Positions 59,799-64,000 of a DNA stretch of 64,000 bases are shown piece by piece. The notes under the pieces are model-generated. The model was given only the letters and a program-made list of their open reading frames with translations, was not told the origin of the DNA and did no database searches. The DNA is from Streptomyces panaciradicis. GTDB taxonomy: Bacteria; Actinomycetota; Actinomycetes; Streptomycetales; Streptomycetaceae. How positions within the stretch are numbered: the stretch's first letter is position 1; each line of letters opens with the position of its first letter. The position numbers and the translations under genes are program-made. Location: NCBI RefSeq assembly GCF_023516615.1, contig NZ_JAMGBF010000007.1, positions 1-64,000 of the forward strand. The letters are read 5' to 3'.

Positions 59799-60614
59799 TC
59801 ATGAGCGAGGTGGTGCGTATGAGCGAAGCATGTCGTGGACGGCGTACTCCCGTGCGGAGTGCGCCGTCCTCACGCGTGTGCCGCCGTCCACCAGCAGATC
59901 CGCGCCCGTGATCCACTCGGCCGCGTCGGAGGCCAGCCACACCACGGCCCGCGCGATGTCGTCGGGCTCGCCGATCCGCCCGAGCGGCAGACCGGCGGCC
60001 ACCCGCGCCTCCTCGGGCTCCCACACGAACCGGGCCATCTCGGTGCGCACCAGCCCGGGGGAGACCGAGTTGACCCGCACCCTCGGCGCGAGCTCGCCCG
60101 CGAGCTGCCGGGTCAGGTGCAGCAGGGCGGCCTTGCTGGTGCCGTAGGCGCCGACGTTCGGACCGGCGTGCCCGGCGCCCTCGGTGCAGATGTTGACGAC
60201 CGAGCCGCCGTGCTCGCGCATCCACGCCCGCCACGCGCCCTGCACCAGCCGCAGCGGCGCCTCGACGTTCACGGCGAACGCGGCCCGCCACGCCTCGGGG
60301 TCGGCGTCCATGAGCGGGCCGTAGGGCTGGTTGGTGGCCGCGTTGTTGACCACGACGTCGATCCGCCCGAACGCCCGCAGCACGGAGTCGACGACCTCCC
60401 GCAGATGGTCCGGGTCGCCGACGTCGCCGCTGACACCGATCCCGTCCAGCTCGCCCGCCGTGCGCCGCACCTCCCGCGCGTCCCGGGCGGTCACGCACAC
60501 CTGCGCGCCCGCCGCGGCCAGCCGCCCGGCGACCGCGCGCCCGATGCCCCGGGTCCCGCCGGTCACCACGGCGGCCCGGCCCTTCAGCCCGTCCTGCGGA
60601 TACGACGACGTCAC
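59799..60614 (-). CDS. SDR family oxidoreductase
   Basis: A 271-aa classical SDR: VVTGGTRGIGRAVAGRLAAAGAQVCVTARD, VVVNNAATNQPYGPL, SVVNICTEGAG, the catalytic YGTSKAALLHL and a C-terminal GADLLVDGG. It resembles 3-oxoacyl-ACP reductase-like or SDR enzymes acting on CoA or polyketide substrates. GTG 60614. It lies 25 bp downstream of the minus-strand HD gene and may be cotranscribed with it. Confidence 0.92.
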   Translation of the reverse strand: MTSSYPQDGLKGRAAVVTGGTRGIGRAVAGRLAAAGAQVCVTARDAREVRRTAGELDGIGVSGDVGDPDHLREVVDSVLRAFGRIDVVVNNAATNQPYGPLMDADPEAWRAAFAVNVEAPLRLVQGAWRAWMREHGGSVVNICTEGAGHAGPNVGAYGTSKAALLHLTRQLAGELAPRVRVNSVSPGLVRTEMARFVWEPEEARVAAGLPLGRIGEPDDIARAVVWLASDAAEWITGADLLVDGGTRVRTAHSAREYAVHDMLRSYAPPRS

Positions 60615-60639
60615 CGCCGTACCGTCTCATGACGGACCG

Positions 60640-61032
60640 TCAGTCAACAGCCCCCAGACGGGAGTTGCGGGCTGCGACTAGTTCCAGGACGGTGCGCCAG
60701 TCCTCCAGGACGCCGGCGTCGAACCCGGCGGTCCGGCTCTCCTCCTGCGCCAGGACGAGGCGCGTCAGGTCGTCGCCGGCGCTGCCGTCACGGCGGACGA
60801 GACGGTGGACGCGCTCGCCGAGCAGGGAACGCACCGCCGCGGCGGCGTGCTCGGACCGGCGGGTCTCGTCGCCGGGGCACAGCAGCCGGCCGATGTCGTG
60901 CACCAGCCCCGCCACCTGGAGCTCCTTGTCGGCGGGGCGGCTGCGGCGCAGCAGCGCGGCGGTGCGCAGCGCGTGCTGACTGCGGCAGGCGTACAGCAGA
61001 TCCATCAGCTCCTCGACACTGCGCAGCTCCAT
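60640..61032 (-). CDS. HD domain protein (small phosphohydrolase-like)
   Basis: A 130-aa protein with the HD motif GLVHDIGRLL and a preceding His in RSQHALRTAALL, plus HAAAAVRSLLGERVHRLVRR. Similar small HD proteins, such as the inositol oxygenase-like phosphonate enzymes, hydrolyse phosphates or oxidise phosphonates. The function here is unknown. ATG 61032 has CGGGAGG upstream. Directly upstream of an SDR gene on the same strand. Confidence 0.72.
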   Translation of the reverse strand: MELRSVEELMDLLYACRSQHALRTAALLRRSRPADKELQVAGLVHDIGRLLCPGDETRRSEHAAAAVRSLLGERVHRLVRRDGSAGDDLTRLVLAQEESRTAGFDAGVLEDWRTVLELVAARNSRLGAVD

Positions 61033-61127
61033 GCGTCGGTCCTCCCGCCGGACAGGCCGTTGCCGTCCGTCAGCAGATCATGGCCGTGTTTCGATTCGGC
61101 CAACGGGACTTGAACTGCGTCGCCCCT

Positions 61128-62315
61128 TCAGTGCTGTGCGTGCGGGTCGTGGTGGGCGTGCCCGGCGTGCTCCTGGCCCTCCTCGGACGGTGCCCCGCCC
61201 ATCATGCGCAGCATCGCCGGGCCGCCCGTGCGCCAGAACCGCCACACCAGCACCGCGGCGAGCAGCAGGAAGGCGATGTTGAGCCAGGTGGTGTAGTTCC
61301 ACGAGACGCCCTCGTCGGGGATCGTGGCCGCGCTCTGGTCGGGGATGAGCCCGAGGCCGCCGAAGACCAGCTCCACCGCGTATCCCGCGAGGACCATCGC
61401 GCCGTAGAAGGTGGCCAGCAGGAAGCCGGTCATCCGCGGGCCGTAGTACTTCCGGTAGATGTTCAGGATCGGCAGGATCAGCAGGTCCGCGAAGATGAAC
61501 GCGATCACGCCGCCGAAGCTGATGCCGCCCTTCCACAGCACCACCGCCAGCGGCACGTTCCCGATGGAGCAGACGAACGAGGCGATCGCCACCAGGGGGC
61601 CGATCAGCGGGCCGACCAGCTTCGCGGCCAGCGGATGGCCCTCCAGGAAGAGGGACTGCCAGAAGGAGTCGGGCACCCAGGCGGCGATCGCGCCCGCGAT
61701 CAGCAGCCCGACCACCAGGTCGCGCAGGATCGCCGCCCACTCCATGACGAACACGTGGGAGACGGAGGTGAAGCCGTCGCGGGACAGGAGCCGCCGGGCG
61801 AACGATCCCTCGCCGCCGACCGACATGTCCATCGCGGCATGGCCCTCCATGGAACCGGCGAGCCCCCGCCCGGCCTGTTCGCGGGCCTCGCGCAGCAGAC
61901 GCTCGCGCAGGAAGATCCGGAACATCACCGCGAGCACCACGATCATGATCGGGCCGCCGGTGAACTCCGCGAGCGTGAACTGCCAGCCCATCAACAGGGC
62001 GAGGATCACGCCCAGTTCGACGACCAGGTTGGTGGAGGCGATCTCGAAGGCCATGGCGGCCGTGAAGTTCGCGCCCTTGCGGAACAGCGAGCGGGCCAGC
62101 GCCACGGCCGCGTAGGAGCAGGACGAGGAGGCGGCGCCGAGGCCGGCCGCGAGGGTGAGGGTGCGGGGCCGGTCGTCGCCGAGCAGGCGTACGACGGTGG
62201 ACCTGCGGACCACCGCCTGCACGACGGCGGACAGTGCGAAGCCCAGCACCAGGGCCCAGGTGATCTCCCAGGTCATCGATCCGGTGATGGAGAGCGCGTG
62301 GAGGATCGCGTCCAT
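61128..62315 (-). CDS. Permease, DUF318/ArsP (YraQ) family, with a His-rich tail
   Basis: A 395-aa membrane protein with about ten transmembrane segments. The two family repeats are GLGAASSSCSYAAVALARSLFRKGANFTAAMAFEIASTNLV and SFVCSIGNVPLAVVLWKGGISFGGVIAFIFADLLILP. The C-terminus EEGQEHAGHAHHDPHAQH is His-rich, typical of metal handling. A CsoR-like site lies just upstream. The family transports organoarsenicals or other metals; copper or persulfide control is suggested by the site. ATG 62315 has GGAAGGA; the frame starts earlier at 62351 without support. Confidence 0.82.
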   Translation of the reverse strand: MDAILHALSITGSMTWEITWALVLGFALSAVVQAVVRRSTVVRLLGDDRPRTLTLAAGLGAASSSCSYAAVALARSLFRKGANFTAAMAFEIASTNLVVELGVILALLMGWQFTLAEFTGGPIMIVVLAVMFRIFLRERLLREAREQAGRGLAGSMEGHAAMDMSVGGEGSFARRLLSRDGFTSVSHVFVMEWAAILRDLVVGLLIAGAIAAWVPDSFWQSLFLEGHPLAAKLVGPLIGPLVAIASFVCSIGNVPLAVVLWKGGISFGGVIAFIFADLLILPILNIYRKYYGPRMTGFLLATFYGAMVLAGYAVELVFGGLGLIPDQSAATIPDEGVSWNYTTWLNIAFLLLAAVLVWRFWRTGGPAMLRMMGGAPSEEGQEHAGHAHHDPHAQH

Positions 62316-62366
62316 GGGGGTGGGGTCCTTCCGGTCCGTCCGGTGTGACACGTCTCCGCCGCACTG

Positions 62367-62381
62367 TACCCCCTAGGGGTA
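62367..62381. promoter_or_regulatory. CsoR-like operator TACCCC-cta-GGGGTA
   Basis: A perfect 15-bp palindrome (arms TACCCC and GGGGTA) 52 bp upstream of the DUF318 permease start. It matches the A/T-flanked C/G-tract operators of the CsoR/FrmR family. It overlaps the last codons and stop (CTA on this strand, 62373-62375) of the ATPase gene, so the regulator would bind inside the 3' end of the upstream gene. Confidence 0.75.
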
Positions 62382-63479
62382 TACGTACCGTGTGCCGGTC
62401 ACCGCCGAGAAGCAGTGCACGGCATCGGTGCGGAGCGCCACGCGCACGGGTTCCCCCCTGGAGTGCGTGGCACGCCCGGGAAGCCGGACGACGAGGTCGC
62501 CGAGCCGGGGGGCCCAGGGCGCGGACGTGTGGAGGTGGACGACGGCGCCGGTGTCCTCGACCGCGTCCACCACCAGGTCCAGCCCTGGCGTCGTCCGGTC
62601 CTGCGGGGCGAGGACGTCGAACCCCTCGGGCCGGACGCCGAGCACGACCTCGTCGGCGCCCTCGGCCGCGGCGGCCCGCAGGACGGAGCGGGGCAGTGGC
62701 ACGTCCAGGCCGCCGAGCGACACGCCGTCCGGGGACGGTCGCAGGCGGAACAGGTTCATCGCAGGCGAGCCGACGAACCCGGCCACGAACGTGTTGGCCG
62801 GCCGCGCGAACACCTCGCGCGGCCGCCCCACTTGCTGCAGCACCCCGTCCCTGAGCACGGCGAGGCGGTCGCCCATGGCCATCGCCTCGGTCTGATCGTG
62901 CGTGACATACACCGTGGTGATGCCCAAATGGTGCTGCGTCCGGACGATCCGCCCCCGGGTCTCCACCCGCAGCCGGGCGTCGAGGTTCGACAGAGGCTCG
63001 TCCATCAGGCAGACCCGCGGATCCCGCACCAGCGTCCGCCCGGTCGCCACCCGCTGCCGTTCGCCGCCCGACAGCGTGCGCGGCCCGCGCCGCAGGTACC
63101 GCTCGACGTCCAGCAGGGACGCGGCGAAGCGCACCCGGCCGCGGGCGTGCTGCCGGGGCATGCCGGCGATCCGCAGCGGGAAGCCCATGTTGTCGGCAGC
63201 CGACAAATGCGGGTACAGCGAGTAGTTCTGGAACACCATCGCGACGTCCCGCTCACGGGGCGGAAGATGGGTGACGTCACGGACGCCGATGTGGATCGAT
63301 CCCGCGTCGACGTCCTCCAGGCCGGCGAGCAGCCGCAGACAGGTGGACTTTCCGCACCCGGAAGGTCCGAGCAGCACCATGAACTCACCGTCCTCGATCT
63401 CGAGGTCGAGCGAGTCGACGGCCGGCCGGCCGCCCGACGCGAAGCGCCGGGTGACCTTGTCGAAGGTGACGGACGCCAT
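62373..63479 (-). CDS. UgpC/MsiK-type ABC transporter ATPase
   Basis: A 368-aa ATPase with Walker A LGPSGCGKST, Q-loop MVFQNYSLYPHLS, signature LSGGERQRVATGRTLVRDP (Thr where most have Ala in GRAL), Walker B VCLMDEPLSNLDA and His switch YVTHDQTEAMAMGD, then a TOBE-type regulatory domain. It has the length of carbohydrate ATPases that serve many sugar importers, as MsiK does. No permease or binding-protein genes are adjacent, which supports a shared ATPase. ATG 63479. Terminates into the CsoR-like site. Confidence 0.93.
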   Translation of the reverse strand: MASVTFDKVTRRFASGGRPAVDSLDLEIEDGEFMVLLGPSGCGKSTCLRLLAGLEDVDAGSIHIGVRDVTHLPPRERDVAMVFQNYSLYPHLSAADNMGFPLRIAGMPRQHARGRVRFAASLLDVERYLRRGPRTLSGGERQRVATGRTLVRDPRVCLMDEPLSNLDARLRVETRGRIVRTQHHLGITTVYVTHDQTEAMAMGDRLAVLRDGVLQQVGRPREVFARPANTFVAGFVGSPAMNLFRLRPSPDGVSLGGLDVPLPRSVLRAAAAEGADEVVLGVRPEGFDVLAPQDRTTPGLDLVVDAVEDTGAVVHLHTSAPWAPRLGDLVVRLPGRATHSRGEPVRVALRTDAVHCFSAVTGTRYVYP

Positions 63480-63854
63480 GACATCCCCCTGACGGACAGG
63501 TCCTCGAACCCAGAGTGGAACGGGTGTTGCCCGTTCGGCACGCCTATGGTCCGAAAGAGTGACGCATGAGGGGAATGAAACAGGATGAATTACAACAGTA
63601 ACCCCAAGTTTTCAGCCCCATAGAGCAGGGTGCCGCTCATTTGGTTAATCTGGTCCGGACGGACAGCACCACAGGGTCCCACCCACACCCACGTCCGTCC
63701 CGGGGCAAGCCGTTCACCACGGCCTGCTCGTACGCGAGTTACCGGCGCCACCGCGTCCGAACTGCTTTCGACTCACACCCGAGCGGGCGTCAGGTGCCGG
63801 ACCACACAGTGGCCGGTATGCCCCGAGGGTGACCCGACACATAAGGAGTGCGCG
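63480..63854. other. 375-bp intergenic region between the ATPase and a downstream gene
   Basis: No gene is supported. The first ~120 bp (63540-63650) are relatively AT-rich (for example TGAATTACAACAGTAACCCC) and probably hold the ATPase promoter. No riboswitch, tRNA or strong palindrome was found. Confidence 0.4.
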
Positions 63855-64000
63855 GTGACACCGGAGAAGACGAATCGCGATCAACGCCCCAAGGAACGCT
63901 CCGAGCGCGCCGGCCGCAGGCCCGGCGAGCTCGGCAGCCTGGACGTGTGGGCCCGGTCCGCCCCGATCCGCCTGGCGGGTTACGAGGACGACCTCGCCGA
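63855..64000 (+). CDS. Unidentified protein, N-terminus only (runs off the window)
   Basis: GTG 63855 with AAGGAG opens a frame reading TPEKTNRDQRPKERSERAGR, then RPGELGSLDVWARSAPIRLAGYEDDLA, and continues past 64000. The first ~28 residues are polar and basic with no membrane segment; SLDVWARSAPIRLAGYEDD looks conserved but I cannot name the family from the visible 48 codons. Confidence 0.6.
   Translation, partial: MTPEKTNRDQRPKERSERAGRRPGELGSLDVWARSAPIRLAGYEDDLA

Overview
The window reads as a chromosomal segment of a Streptomyces or a very close relative. Coding DNA is very GC-rich with G/C at almost every third codon position, GTG and one TTG start codons are frequent, and the gene content is typical of the genus: monomeric NADP isocitrate dehydrogenase, a TTG-started wax ester/diacylglycerol acyltransferase, a secreted GH62 arabinofuranosidase, a UgpC/MsiK-type ATPase, a DUF5302 protein and an Rpf-like/LysM/M23 cell-wall hydrolase. 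All product names come from reading motifs; no database was searched.

Layout. (1) 1-3.7 kb: a minus-strand TPR-like protein running off the left edge, facing a plus-strand subtilase, ECF-like sigma factor and small acidic protein. (2) 3.7-23 kb: metabolic and transport genes (N-formylglutamate amidohydrolase and YCII pair, icd, M1 aminopeptidase, MscS channel, enoyl-CoA hydratase, SDR, UPF0104 protein, an ABC exporter behind a SoxR-like promoter, two APC permeases around a GntR regulator, a secreted protein, GH62, DEAD-box helicase, DUF5302). (3) 23.4-29.9 kb: a tight five-gene operon, DUF1254 - HAD - DUF1254 - GAP - SulP. (4) 30-42.4 kb: accessory DNA and gene debris: a truncated Wadjet-type jetA, a complete IS701-family insertion sequence, a P450 with a TetR regulator and a striking double operator, IS5, ISAs1-like and IS110 remnants, a broken MmyB-type regulator, a two-component system divergent from vanZ, and broken oxidoreductases. 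(5) 42.4-64 kb: orderly backbone again: panD, a GNAT protein, a proline-rich peptide, gnd, an Rpf/LysM/M23 protein, a DMT transporter, an FhuF-like protein, glgA/glgM-glgC, two secreted glycosidases (GH2 and GH92) sharing operator-like sites, WS/DGAT, three further enzymes, a DUF318 permease with a CsoR-like site, and a UgpC-type ATPase.

How parts fit. The ~120-bp leader just upstream of panD (42360-42480) has a diverged second copy at 23203-23319, upstream of the DUF1254 operon. The ~19 kb between the copies holds that operon and all the IS and pseudogene debris, so the island may have entered, or been rearranged, at the panD leader. The most system-like new material is the TPR/subtilase/sigma/small-protein quartet at the left edge. 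The glgA/glgM-glgC pair supplies the ADP-glucose branch of the actinobacterial alpha-glucan (GlgE) pathway. The GH2 and GH92 enzymes look like a co-regulated secreted glycan-degrading pair.
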